Origin: Eudromia elegans
Taxonomy: Eukaryota; Chordata; Aves; Tinamiformes; Tinamidae
Direction: 5' to 3'
Length of the DNA stretch: 64,000 nt
Assembly (NCBI GenBank): GCA_003342815.1
Contig: PTEX01000120.1
Coordinates: forward strand, 2,102,039-2,166,038
Both the position numbers and the translations under genes were made by a program. Below are positions 25,690 to 37,889 of this stretch, in pieces. Numbering within the stretch: the stretch's first letter is position 1; each line of letters opens with the position of its first letter. The notes under the pieces were generated by a model. That model was not told where the DNA came from. It did not search any database and saw nothing but the letters and a program-made list of their open reading frames with translations.

Positions 25690-25930
25690 CTTTTGAATAT
25701 CAGTACATAGTACTTTTTCATTTGGTAAGAAATTTATATGCAACTAAGAATCACAAAAACTCTGTAATACCAAGGACAAATGTGCCACAATGGCAAGGAA
25801 CAGCAGAAAAAACTATTAAAGGAATTTTGTTACAATTCATTTGCGAATGTGAAATTGGCTTTTCTGAGTTGATTCTGCTAACATCCACTGTTTATTCTTA
25901 CACAGGTCCAGTAATTTCTTTATGGTAGCA
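25690..25930. other. Candidate conserved noncoding stretch (unproven)
   Basis: A continuous 82-codon frame (25680-25928) crosses this block, but its translation shows no domain and no splice context. The DNA has balanced, low-repeat composition and octamer/homeobox-like words such as cattTGCGAATG near 25838. It is listed as a place to test for conservation, not as a gene. Confidence 0.22.
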
Positions 25931-26559
25931 TAATATTAAACCAAATTTGTTTGTTTCTTTGTTTAACAAAAGGAAGTTTCCTTACTGTTTTCCGATATAC
26001 CCCAAATCAGCATACAGTTCTATATTTTATAAATAAAACTCATATAATGCATCAAGTGACAAGGGCACAAATGACGGTAGCTTTTAACTAAAAAAGGAAA
26101 AAAACCCAGTGTTTTTCACAATGCAAAAGGATATGAGATATATTAAAAATGTTCCTTTTTAGAGAGGGGAAGAAAAGGAATGAGATACGTGATGGACTTT
26201 AAAACACCTCAATGGTAATGCTGTATAATTGCTTTCCATCCCTTCCATCAGCATTGAAGCTTCAAAACATTGATCAAAGATGATGACTAATATGTATTGC
26301 TTAGGCTGCAGCACATTGTTGTAATTCCTCACCCTCTTTAATAATTGTAGCATGAGCCAGCATAAAGATGAATATTTTTTCTTAAATGGTTTTTCAATCT
26401 AGATAGATAGGATTAAAAGAGTCTGACAGGAATGAGCTGTATTAGAACATCAGTGTCAATAGATATATCACGAGCAGTTGCCTGAGATGGATAAAAATAT
26501 GCTGAACGTTTTACATTATTCCACAATGTAAAAACATTACTCACTGTCAAACTGCTGCT
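25931..26559. other. Intergenic DNA, no gene seen
   Basis: No gene or known repeat recognised. A 64-codon minus-strand frame at 26159-26353 has no domain. Confidence 0.55.
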
Positions 26560-26720
26560 CCACAGAGAAGCCATGTAAAGCCCCAACTGAAAATTGCAAA
26601 CTGAAACTATTTGAAATTAAACATGTTAGCTGATTACATAATGCATTTATTACCTTGGCTCCTGTGATTTAATGTGATTTGTCACTGATCACGTTAAGCT
26701 TGAATAATTAACAAGTAAAA
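26560..26720. other. Candidate conserved noncoding stretch (unproven)
   Basis: A block rich in homeodomain-like and POU-like words: tgattacataatgcat at 26631-26646, gtgatttaatgtgattt at about 26664-26680, gtcactgatcacgttaag, and aataatta near 26703. Many developmental enhancers in gene deserts look like this, but so does some A+T-rich neutral DNA. No coding potential. Confidence 0.25.
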
Positions 26721-29049
26721 GTTGGTTATGAATTTACTGAGAGTTGTGTGAAAACACTAATTCATCTGAACCAAAGCCACCATGGACCCCTATGCCTTTT
26801 GATGAATGACATATATGGCACAAAAAAGAAAAATGCTTATAAAGGAAAGATGATTGTTTTCCATTTTGTTTAGTATTTTTCATTTGCAAATACGAGATTT
26901 TAGCTAAAAGCATTAACATTTGAAAAACTGAGAGCCAAACAAAATTTGAGCTAAAATTTTAGGACAATGGAAAGCATATTTTGGCGGGTAGTAGCTTGGA
27001 AATTACGATAAAACCACATAAATCTACTTGAATTTAAATAGAAAGCTCCAGCGTCTTACCAATTACACTCTCCTGCATTTCTTCACAAAAAGGCTTGAAA
27101 GAATTTGAGTGCCATTTTGCTGAATTAAATAATGAGAAAAAACTTCTTGTTATTTTGCAATAATACTTTTCTGAAAGATAGAATAGATTATGACTATTTT
27201 GTATATACTTTGAGTAATGAATATAATATTTTTCTCAGTGTTAGAGAGAAAATAAGGGCCTTGGAAGGGAACTTATTTTGGGATAAAGTCAAAGTAATGT
27301 GCTCTACAGCCTTCTAGTTTCAGTTCACATCTGCATCAGATCAAGTAACAAACAACCCTTTTCTCTGTAACGGCCAGTTTGTGGCCTACCAGGCCTACAA
27401 TGCCAGTAAATAGAGTTAGCTAAATTCCCAGTGCACAGATCACTGAATATGGCTTCTGAACTCTCATATTTAGAAATGGTCCCTCTGCAGAAAGGTTGAT
27501 ATTTACTGGCAAAGTCATAGAGACATTCTTCTTTGCTATGTGAATATGACTCTTCATGTACCATATTCAGTGAATTAAAAGACTGCTGGTCTGACCTTTT
27601 CATATAGAATTATCTCACATTACGTGTTATGCAGTGTTACCAGCTTTACTGAATAATTTCATTAGTTCGACTCAGTCCTACTCCGAAAACAATTAATAAA
27701 ACTCTAGTATACTTAGTCTATTTTAGGTTTTTCTAAATTAAGTTTGCCTGGATTCTGCTTGTCCTAATCCTTGACTAGTACTTCACTGGCAGAAGCGTCT
27801 TGTAAACTTATCCACTTTATGATAAACTACACTCTTGTACATGTAATGTTTTCTGAAAAATGCTTCTGCTTGCTTCAGCTTTCAGCAACAATAGCTGTCG
27901 AAACACTGGCTTTCTGATTATGTGCAAGCAAGTAACTTTTTTTTTTTTTTCAATTTTATTTGTATGAATTTTTTGCAGGATGGAATGACTAAGCATTCAC
28001 TGACTGCTTTTCCAGGCCAAATGCTGTGTCTGGTTAGAGGATTTACAGAGCCCCTGCTGTAGAGGATTTGGGGCAAAGTAACATATTAATCTTCTGTGCC
28101 CAGGTCTTTTCCTGAAAATGCTGACATTGCACACCATTTGATAACATCTAGATTTTCCAGTTATATAGCTGCCTTTTGGTGTTAAGTATATATGACTGCC
28201 CCTTGTTATATAACTAGAGTGAACACATCTAACTCTGAAAGACCTAGGAAATCTCTCAGGGCCTGCCCTCAAACAAGCCTATCTGTTTTCTTCTCTCCTT
28301 CCTTCTTTTTAATATGCAGTAGCACAGAATACAGTCAAGCATACAAACAAAATAAACCCCAATTTGGTCATCATGGCTTTCTAGGAAGCAAATGCTCAAA
28401 CACTTTCAGAGTGATAAAATCCAAGCATTTTTTTTTCTGAGAATCTTGTTCAATCAGCAGCAACTCCACTGCACACAGGTGTATGCAGCCTATTAAACAG
28501 TTGAGTAAGAGACTTAGTGTGCCCAGAAGTGTACTACTATATTCCTAACAACACATTTCAGCTGTCCTTTTGCCTGCCTAAATAGATATAACTAACACAG
28601 CAGTTCAGCCTCTAGGCTGAATCACATTGACAAGGAGCGTAAGGCTACTGCCCACTTACTCCAGACATCCAAGAAACAGCTGCACCAAAATATTAGCGGC
28701 AGTCACAGAAGTTCATTAGGGGCATTTTTCAAATGTTCATGTATCACAGGGTACAAGGCAAGGATGGACTGGACATCACGCTGCTGACCTAAAACTCTGT
28801 CAAGGAAAGTATATTGTAGCCAATGAAGTCTTAAGCAAATCACTTAAATTTGCAAAGAATGTAACACACCTGATCAAAGGAGATTTAAAAAGCAACAATG
28901 ACAGAAAAAGGCAAAAATATAGACGTTAATTATAGCCGTTACTACTTTTAAAAAGTCTTCTTGTTTTGCTGATAATTAGCTGAATTTAATGTCTTCTATA
29001 CCACTATATTGAGCATAGCTGAGCATAGGATACCTGCAGTTTTCAGGTT
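26721..29049. other. Intergenic DNA, no gene seen
   Basis: Open frames of 81-92 codons at 27325-27603, 27997-28272 and 28192-28440 are unrecognised, and overlapping frames on opposite strands argue against coding. A T14 run lies near 27937. No mobile element was recognised. Confidence 0.55.
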
Positions 29050-29150
29050 TGATTTATTACTCCATATAAAGGACCAAAAAGCTTCTTCAGTCAAGGCCGC
29101 ACTGTGGAATTCACTTACTAGAACAGCCATAAACCATAGTGAAGTCCAAA
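29050..29150 (+). mobile_element. Possible ancient LINE ORF2 C-terminal fossil
   Basis: The plus-strand frame through 29066-29146 reads KASSVKAALWNSLTRTAI followed by an F and a stop soon after. That resembles the common C-terminal motif of CR1/L2-type LINE ORF2 proteins ('..A..LWNSLP..I......F...'). It has no CR1-type tail nearby and the flanking DNA is not alignable by eye, so if real it is very old. Chance resemblance over about 20 residues is possible. Confidence 0.33.
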
Positions 29151-29633
29151 AATTTACAACCAATGGTATTCGATAATAATAGACAATATATATGAGAATC
29201 ATACATCTTTCTAAGGATTGGATAAATTGGATTTGATACACAGATTACAAAGGGCTTATGTGCTAATAGGTTTCAGAAACATCCCTGGAAAATCAAAAAT
29301 AATACATAAATACAGAGCATACTTGCAGTTACAGCCTGTTGGAATTGTTTGCCATTCGACAAGCCTGTTTTCTGAAATCTAAAATTTTGGTGGAAACACA
29401 TCAGTTTTGGTGAAGCTTTCTTCTGTGTAATGTGTCTCACCTTGGATTTCCCTGTATTTAATTTGCTATTATGAAAAAAAAAATACTTATATGAGGTAGA
29501 ATAGATTCAGCAGAAAGAAATCCAAACTGAAAATTAGCATCAAAATAGCCATGGAAGAACTTGAATTGAAGAGTGGAAAAAAAAACAGAGAATGATATTA
29601 AAGGTTTTGTTTTGGTGTTTGGGTTTTTTTTTT

Positions 29634-29677
<44 letters not shown>

Positions 29678-30421
29678 CATTAAAAGAATGAACCTCTTTA
29701 AAAGTTTTGTCCTAATATGGCTTAAGAAACTTTTTTGCAGAATGCCAAAACTAGTTTTGCACTATTCCAGTTATCACAGATTAGAGAGAATTACACCTTC
29801 CCTTTCAACTAAATAGTCGTTTATTTTGACAAAGAAATATGAGGAGGTGGAAGGAAGAGGTGTGTGAGGAAAATGATAAGAAGAACTTCAAGTTTAAACT
29901 TCAAGATTCAAACTTGGCTAAGGAGAACTGCTGCAGAGGAAAAGAATTCAACTTATAAATCTAAGACTAAAATAAATTAAAGAGAACTATTAAAACTGAT
30001 ACTCATCTGCTATTCTTGTTACCCTGAAATCTTATAGAATTATGTAGGCTTATTGTAGGGCCAAATAAACACCATTTTACATGTCATTTCTCACAAGACT
30101 AAACTACAAGCCAAGCACCTATGCAGGAAAAATTGAGCCTCTGGATTTTGTGATCATATAATGTTTTCCCTACTAAACTCTTGTTCTTGTTAAGTTCCTT
30201 CAGAAACCCTTAGTAGAACTAAAGGATTGACAAATTACAGATTTTTTTTTTTTTTTACTTTTTTTTTTTTATCCATAGTACATAAAGGAAAATATCAGTG
30301 AGCTATTATTACTAAGTGCTCAGAGAAGCCTGGTTCCCACAGTAACGTCCCTAATATTTTCATCATGAACCTTTATTTTATAAAGATTTCATTACTTACT
30401 GAAGTATTATTTAGCAACCCA
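29151..30421. other. Intergenic DNA with long T runs
   Basis: No gene. It contains the long poly-T listed separately and two T runs at 30242-30256 and 30259-30270. The 74-codon frame at 29592-29816 is largely polyphenylalanine from the T run and is not a gene. Confidence 0.6.
29624..29677. repeat. Long poly-T tract (42 uninterrupted T)
   Basis: Nine T, GG, then 42 T without interruption at 29636-29677. Homopolymers this long are unstable and hard to sequence, so the true length may differ. No retrocopy body was recognised on the side where a minus-strand poly(A) tail would need one (right of 29677). Confidence 0.9.
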
Positions 30422-30574
30422 TGATCTCCTTCTCTGGAGATCTTCAAAACTCGCTTGGACATCACCCTGTGCCACATGCTCTAGGAGACCCTGTGTGTGT
30501 GCAGGGGGGTTGGACTAGATGACCTCTGGAGGTCCCTTCCAACCCTAGGCATTCTATGATTCTATGATTCTATG
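30422..30574 (+). mobile_element. CR1 LINE 3' end, well preserved, 5'-truncated
   Basis: A plus-strand CR1 tail: 'gatctccttctctggaga' at 30424-30441, 'catcaccctgtgccacat', 'gggttggactagatgacc' (30508-30525), 'tctggaggtcccttccaa' (30526-30543), then three perfect terminal octamers attctatg at 30551-30574. Its 5' truncation point falls within the 'tccagagaaggagactcc' region, at nearly the same place as in the minus-strand copy at 21.7 kb. The two agree closely over their common length. No coding sequence remains. Confidence 0.96.
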
Positions 30575-33500
30575 TATTAGCTAAGGGAACAATAAAATAG
30601 CTTATCCTAAAGCTCATTTATACTGAGATATGTGACTCTGTAAACAGTATCTGTTCAGCTCCATTATTATCCCCTATTTCCTTTCAAATTAAAGACAGTC
30701 AGTCTGTGAAAGTCAAAAGTTGATTTTTTTAAGTATCAGCCCTGCATAATCCAAGTTTATCTATAATATGAAAAGAAGGAATAACTTAGCAGACACTTTT
30801 GGTAATAAAGATTGAGCAACAATTCAGAGTTCCCTGTTATTGTATTAGCCCTATACTGTACATATATCCAAAAAATATTTTGTCAGTGAAACAAACAGCA
30901 GCAGCTCAAACATTGTGCCTATTTTTTCACATCTTGTACCTTCTATCATTACTTAGGCCAAAGTAGATAATAGATTTCTGGTTTGGATGCTAAACTAGAA
31001 GATCAGGAATGAAAACATCAGTAAGAACAAAATGACAACGCAAAAGGTAGATGAAAGAGGGTGAAGGAGATTCTCTACTCCCTCCTTTGTTTTTTTGCGA
31101 AACAAAAAGCATATTTATTCTTTTTCCTCTTCAACATAAATTCAAAATGAAAGGCTTCATTATTTCTTTGTAAAAATAAATTTTTGTTATCAGCTCAAAA
31201 TTAAGATATTGCATTTTGTGTTTCAAAACACTGAGAAGGAATGTGACACTGAAAGGCTGCACATCTCCAACACAGCACTATTGAGGAGATTTGCTGTGGG
31301 ATTGTACAAGTTTCATTTCTCCCAAAATGGCATCTCTGTGCAAATTAACTAGTCTATTATTGATATAGCCGTGTATACTTGAACACAGTGGATATATAAA
31401 AAATCCTATTGAAAGAGCCCTGTTTTACACTAACTTTGTACACACAAAAGTAAAGGCTAAAAAGTTGCCAGTCAGCAGGGGTTCAGACTAAATAGCCAAA
31501 AGAAAAAAAAAGACTGCTTTCTCTCCTGATAGGTAAATAGGTGTAAAAAGCTCGCTGGCCTTTTTTTTTTTTTTGCTGCAGGAGTGTTTTCAAAATGACA
31601 TCTAATCTGCTGGTCTCTTTCTGTACTTTTGTGCAATAGACTTACAGGGTGCCCTAGATTTTCAGCTGGACTTTCCTGCACCTTTTCCTTGTAGTAAGCA
31701 CCCCAGAGTAACACAAAACAAACAAACAAAAATATTTAAAAGCTATGTTGTTTCTGAACACAGTTGAGCAATTAGGTTTTTTTAATTACTTCAGACATAG
31801 GTTAGTGGGAATAAAACAGTTTGCAAACAGCTGCCTCCTTCCTTCTCCATGAGTTTTGAGCCTTGAGGCTTGCTTTTAGATCAGCAATTTTGTGTGAATT
31901 CCTGGCCTGAGCCATCAATCCCTCTCCTTTGGAATGTGGGGACATCTGTCTCCGGCTGCCAATGAGCTTGCAAGGAATTACCAGAACATTGCCAGCCATG
32001 CATTAGTGAACAAATCTGAGAGCATAGCTGGTGGGAATGCTTTTCCCCAACACCGCAGTGATTTAAGGCAACTATCAAGGAAAAACAAAAAAAAAAAAAT
32101 CCTAGAGTTCCCTGTTGAGAGGGTGCATTTATGGCTTTTTCTTCAGATGTTTTTGTCCTATCACATGTATTCTTTGCATTTTTTTCCAAGCTGAACCATG
32201 TTTTCTTTCTAATATTTTAATGCCACTATTGTTTGCATTAGTAAGTTGATATTTTCCAACATATATTGTACAGGCAGCTTTCATTGTACACGAACTGTAA
32301 AATTAGTGGCAATTCCTCACAGATAGTATCTTTGTGACAGCCATTGACAGATTGGTGGCTATTATATGCCCATCTTTATTCTCTCTTTTTCATTAACTGC
32401 TTTTAAAACATAGAGTATTTTAAGGAACTGATAAAAACTTTCTTAATCCCCTTCATTGAAAATTAATAAAAATAAAAACAGAGTCTCTGTTGCTATCTTT
32501 GTTACAAAAAGGTTGATAGGACTTTCACAAAGCTCTCTCTGTCCCTCTCCACTTGTACATAGTCTTGTATATTTTAAAGAATGATATCATACCCTTTAAA
32601 TAAATCTGTCCTATAGTTTTTACTTGAGCCAGAAAGCAGTATTTTTTGTGAAATTTTAGTACTGTTTCTGTAGTATGTTTTTAAATTCTCTTTATTTAGT
32701 ATAAAACCACTTTGCTACAACACTCTCCACAAAGAGATTTTTTAAGATTGTAGTTAATTCTCTGTTGGAGGAAGGTTGTCCAGAAATATGATAGATAGTT
32801 ATCTTGGGATCATCCCCTTGTAACTTGGATATGTTCTTCAGCTATAGGGTGCGCTAGCAGTCATTGATTATATCTCATTTTTTATATTTCCTTTTTATCT
32901 TCTTTTCATTAAAGATATTTCAACAATATAAACTGAAATGTTTCTTTCTTTTTTTTTTTTGGATGGAGATTCACGTTTTTCAGTCGCATACAGCTGTTAG
33001 CATATATATGGCAAACCAGATAGGAAAAGGATCACATGCAGACAGAATGCAACTCCTCCATAGCTGACAAATAATAAACTCTCTTTTTTTTTTTTCCTCT
33101 TAAAATACTACCACTGTCAAGCAATTATGTTGCAAACTGTGATTTTTTATTATTTTCTTACTTTTTTTATATATCCAAGAAATGCGTTGTTGATAACAAA
33201 GATGCTTCTACTTTCTAAGGAACTTGTCAAAAGCGTTGTAATTAGCACTCTAAAGCCTGAACCTTAGGTATACCAAACAACCACAGGTTTTGCTGTAATC
33301 AAAAAGAATCATGTTTTCTTAACACTTCTGAGAATGACAATATTCATTTGTCTGCAGAAACGTCTAGGCAAAGGGTTATTAGAATTCAGTGCAGTAGCTT
33401 TCCGTGTTGTGAGCCTAGGAGCATTGTCTTCTTTTGAATTATGGATTGTGCAAAGTTGAAAATGATTTCCTCAGTAAAGAAATGGTATTTTCTAAATGAA

Positions 33501-34629
33501 TACTGCAAGCAATATGCACATCTACAATGCTATATGCCATGGACAGTGATGACTCATCTGAGGACAGTGTTTGACTGAAAGGTTTCATTATATTCTAAAT
33601 GATACTGCCAAAGCGAAACTTTTTTACCTTATGTATCCAAAATATTTTGATATTACAAGATATAAGATATAAAGATATAAGATGTAAAATATTTTGATAT
33701 TACAAGATATGTGTTGATAGATCAATATGTGATTGTAAAATTATTTCATTTCATTTCACATAAATATTGGTATTGTGTTCCTAACTTAGGAAACAGAAAA
33801 ATGTGCAAGTTCCACTGATATCTTGGCTTAATATTTATTTTAATTAATATACATTCATGAGAAATATTTTAATAAGCTCCTTGACATCTTTGATCCATGC
33901 TAATGAGCTGCTTAACAGAGAACTCATAAATCATTTACTCAGCTTACAAACCTCCTGCCTTCCATACCTCTGCAATTTCAATGGCTATGAAGGGAAGTTG
34001 CTATTTATATTTGTACATGAATGCTCAGCTGTAGACATTTCATTAGGAAAAGTCACACGCTAACGTCATTGTCACAGTACTGTCTGAACTTCAGGCTTCT
34101 TTATAGCTGCAATTCCTCATTTATTTGTTCTCCACAGAGCATTTAAAATATTACACATAAGCAGTGTCCTCAAGAGATGAAATCTATGTTCTTCTCTGCG
34201 GAGCTTCAGTTAAATCTTAGCCCTTCTCTGTCCTACTGTTTCAATGTTACACTATTGCTAATTTCTGGTGTTCTTTTCTAAGCTCACTCTCAAATTCATG
34301 AATTTGGCTCTCTTTCTCCTTACATATTTCTGTCTCTGCTTTTCTTTGCAAGCTCTCCTGTCTCTCAGGAGAAAAATCAGAATAATTAGCCTCTGTACTT
34401 TCTGACTAATTGCTGCATCAACCTTGCAAATTTCTGTGATGAAAACACAGAGAAAAAAAAAAAAAAGGACTTAGAAATAGTGGAACATAAAAAAAAAAAG
34501 GAAAAAGAAAAAGAACAAACCTGTTTTCACCTTCCAGCCTCACTCAAATTCTCGACAAATGTAACATTTCTTGCTTGGAATGACAGGTGACCTCTTGGGG
34601 GCTGTTCAATGTGAACACTCTTTAGTGTT
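30575..34629. other. Intergenic DNA, no gene seen
   Basis: Open frames up to 102 codons (31881-32189, minus) are unrecognised and overlap frames on the other strand. T runs occur near 31561 and 32948. A 25-bp direct repeat beginning aaaatattttgatattac occurs at 33639-33663 and 33686-33710, 47 bp apart start to start, with gatataa-type filler between. A-rich DNA lies at about 34451-34517. Confidence 0.55.
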
Positions 34630-34681
34630 CAGTAACCAGTAACCAGTATATGGTTACTGAGGAAAATGGTTACTGAGGAAA
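34630..34681. repeat. Compound direct and inverted short repeats
   Basis: cagtaac is repeated at 34630-34636 and 34637-34643, followed by a perfect 2 x 16 bp tandem (atggttactgaggaaa at 34650-34665 and 34666-34681). The two parts are complementary: cagtaacc at 34637-34644 can pair with ggttactg at 34652-34659 across a 7-nt loop. This is consistent with slippage or template switching at a small hairpin. Confidence 0.85.
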
Positions 34682-37600
34682 AATGAAATTATGTTTTAAA
34701 ATTTTAATTAGCAACTGTTACTTATACAAATAAACAAAATAAATTTAAATTTGCATGATGTAAAATATTCAGGTCTTAATCTCTACTGCCTTTTATTCTA
34801 TATTACACAAGCATGATGCAATTTAAAAGTGATAACAGGGATTTTCTGTATAACAGCACATATGCTTAAAATACAAATGTCTGTAAAAGGAGGTAGATAG
34901 TTAAAAACTTTGAGAACATGCTCACTATTCCTAACTTACCTTAAAAATATTCTAGCTGGATCAGTCACACAAAATTTGTAAGATCTTGGTTAAATTCCTC
35001 TGTTGCAGGATTTGATTTTCATCTGAACCTTCCTGTTCCTTAAGCGTTAGTTTATCGCACCTCGGGAAGCCATAAAAAGGATGCATTATACATTCTTCCT
35101 TAAATATTACACATCTAGCATTTAATAATATTAATAAAAAGCTTAGGGGGAGAGAGGAGAAAAAAAAAGGTGCATGAAATATAGCACAGAATTTCATCTA
35201 GAAAAAATATAGAGGTAGGCTCCTATTGATACTATAATGATGCCACTATTATGTATAAAAAGGTTAAGCTGATAAAATAGAAAGAAGTGCATTCAGTAAC
35301 ACTTCCTGGCACATAGACTGCATTTTTTTGAAAGAAGGTGAAAGACACTGTTGAGAATCTGTGATTTATGATAATACACCAGTCTGGATGCAATTAGAGA
35401 CAAGTTTTCTGTATTTTGCATGAGCAGGTGGATCTCCAGACTACTGCTTAGAGAGGAACTGCTAGCAATGCTGCACTCCCCAAATAGAATATTTAATATA
35501 GAAAGAAGTAGAAATAAGTCTTTGTATTCACTAGATGAACATATCATTGACGTGGATCTCATTTTCAGGCACCTTAACAAATGTTTACAATGCCTAATGC
35601 CAGGTTTTGATTCCTGGGGCTATGAACCTTTATTAGGTCCTTTATCAACACAGCACAAAAATCCTCTGGGGAAAATAGTAGTAGACCATAGTGAGTTTTT
35701 CAGTATTTTGATACTGTATGTGATTAAACATCTTTCTACTGATGAAGCATGGTATATAACTAAGCTAATATATATCTATATTTTGCACATGTCCTAATAC
35801 ATTTCTGAAATTACTTCATTTTATATTATTGAGAGCAGAATTCATTTTAATGCATCTTATCAAGCAGACAATAATTAGAGCGGAAACCTACAGAAAAGTG
35901 TTTTTAGTAGCGTCTTCACTATTCATGTTTCTTTGTTTAATTTTAAATCTGACCTGTACAATCACCATGCAAGCACTATGTAATTATGTTTAAAGTCTTA
36001 TATTATTTCATATCTAAAATTAGATACAAATATTATTCAAAGATTAAGTTTTTTTTCCTATAAGCCATAATTATACTGATAAATATATCCCCTGTCAATA
36101 TAACTTTTTACAGGCAAATATTGCAAGATAGGAAATCACTATTTAAAGTGGTCTTTACTACAGAGAATACAAGTGAATGAAATACATACTGCAGTAAAGA
36201 AGGGGCATTGAGCAAGTTCATATTCTTCCTTTTGCAGCGGCCAACTGTCAACTGTCAATAGTACAACTGTCTTGTCAATAGTACAACTGTCTTGTACTAT
36301 TAACTATTCACCGACCTTCACCAATTTTATGTAGTACAGAATAATCAGTCTTTGCAGAGTGATCATTCAGTTGCAAGATGTAATAGAAAACATGTAACGC
36401 ATAAAAAGTTAAGAGAAGTAGAACATCTCAAAACACTCTAGCAAAATGTTACCTAAAAGAGTATGCTCAGTGTCAAATCAATAATATTATCTTTCAGGCA
36501 GTATTTAACCAAAATGAGCACTATTGTCGAGCAGTTAGGGTGTCTATAGGAGATCAAAGTTCAGCTGAAAGTTTCCACCACGGATTTTGCCTTTCACCTT
36601 ATTACTGCATAATCACATTTTTAGATGAATCCTAGTTCCTAGGTGGAACTTTTCAGTAGTACAGACAATGTATAGGTGATGAAAATAATATGAATTAGTT
36701 GTTTAATTTATTTACAAATGTCTGAAAATTCAGATCATTGTGTGAATTGTTAGACTCATATAGTTGAGGAATCATGGACCTTCTATACTGCAGAAAGGAA
36801 GACAATCAATATTTTGGCAGTTCTATGTGTGAGTATGAATACCGCTTTTTGACATAACAGCTGTAATGAAAAAAAAAGAGTTTCCAAATTCCTCTGAGCT
36901 TGACTGCCACCATGGTACATCTGTATGATTTCTGCATGGTATTCCTTGATGCACAGACCTATGTTTAGGATGGTGCAAAGGAATGTCCTTCACAACTAGC
37001 ATTTAGCTCTCTTGTTTGTATAAGAGACTTCTAAGAGCTCCTTTCCTCTGTAAGTGACAGTCATTATTCAATCAGATCTCTAAATCCTTTTGTATGTTAG
37101 AGTCGTATTAGCTCCCTGAAGCAAGCATCTTAGACTGCACATATAGAAGACGGATATTTTGTCAAGTTCTGAACACATACCATTGAAATGTGGACTGTAA
37201 ATTGACATCGCTATTTCAATGAAATATTTCTAGGCTCAAAAGCACAGTCCTGTTACCTGTTGTCTTAGAAGAGTCCTTTCATTTTTTAAAACTTCTTGAT
37301 AAAGCATATAAAAGAGGAAGGTTATACTTAAAACTGTCATTGTGCTAACTGTTTGAATTTACTCCTATTTAACATATTTAAGGAAGTGGATTATCTAGAA
37401 TTCAAATTGCTTTGGAAATATGTCAATGGCAATGTATCCCCAATAGTCCTATTCTCTTGTGAAAGCCTGTGCCAGTTTAGTGATGAACATTAAATCATCA
37501 TCTTTTCCTTGCTGTGGCATCAATACTTTTACAGAAAGTTAATTCCATTCTATTCTAGTCATAAAATTATCAGATTTATTGTCTTAGTTCTTATTAAGTA

Positions 37601-37889
37601 TTGACTAAGACTGATTAAGATTGAATTATTGACTAACTTCTTATAATGTATTTAGTGTTGTTAGATAAGTTGGACAAAATTTAATCTAACTTCCAGACTG
37701 CGTGTTACATTAGATAGATTTTTAAAAGGTATTTCTCTCATGCAGCACAGACAAGGTCAAAGTCCTTCTCAGACTGGTGGCTGGCTAGGCTTTATTCAAG
37801 TTTCCAAGGAGGGATTTATTTGATTTTTGACTGACTAGCTTCAGGATTTCAGGATTTCCAATATGTCTTAATGCCATTTTTTTTTTTCA
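34682..37889. other. Intergenic DNA, no gene seen
   Basis: The longest plus-strand frame of the window (35420-35797, 125 codons) has no recognisable domain, has an antisense 95-codon frame over the same DNA, and is no longer than chance would give in A+T-rich sequence. No mobile element was recognised. Confidence 0.55.
36253..36299. repeat. Perfect 2 x 20 bp tandem with hairpin
   Basis: tgtcaatagtacaactgtct is repeated exactly at 36253-36272 and 36273-36292. At the right end, tagtacaa (36279-36286) pairs with ttgtacta (36292-36299) across a 5-nt loop. Confidence 0.88.

Noticed and set aside
29592-29816. Polyphenylalanine open frame
   Set aside because: Translation of the long poly-T run.
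31881-32189. 102-codon minus-strand frame overlapping an 86-codon plus-strand frame
   Set aside because: Mutually overlapping frames without recognisable domains; ordinary chance frames.
35420-35797. Longest open frame in the window (125 codons, plus strand)
   Set aside because: No domain, no codon pattern noticed, an antisense 95-codon frame over the same DNA, and a length expected by chance in A+T-rich DNA.
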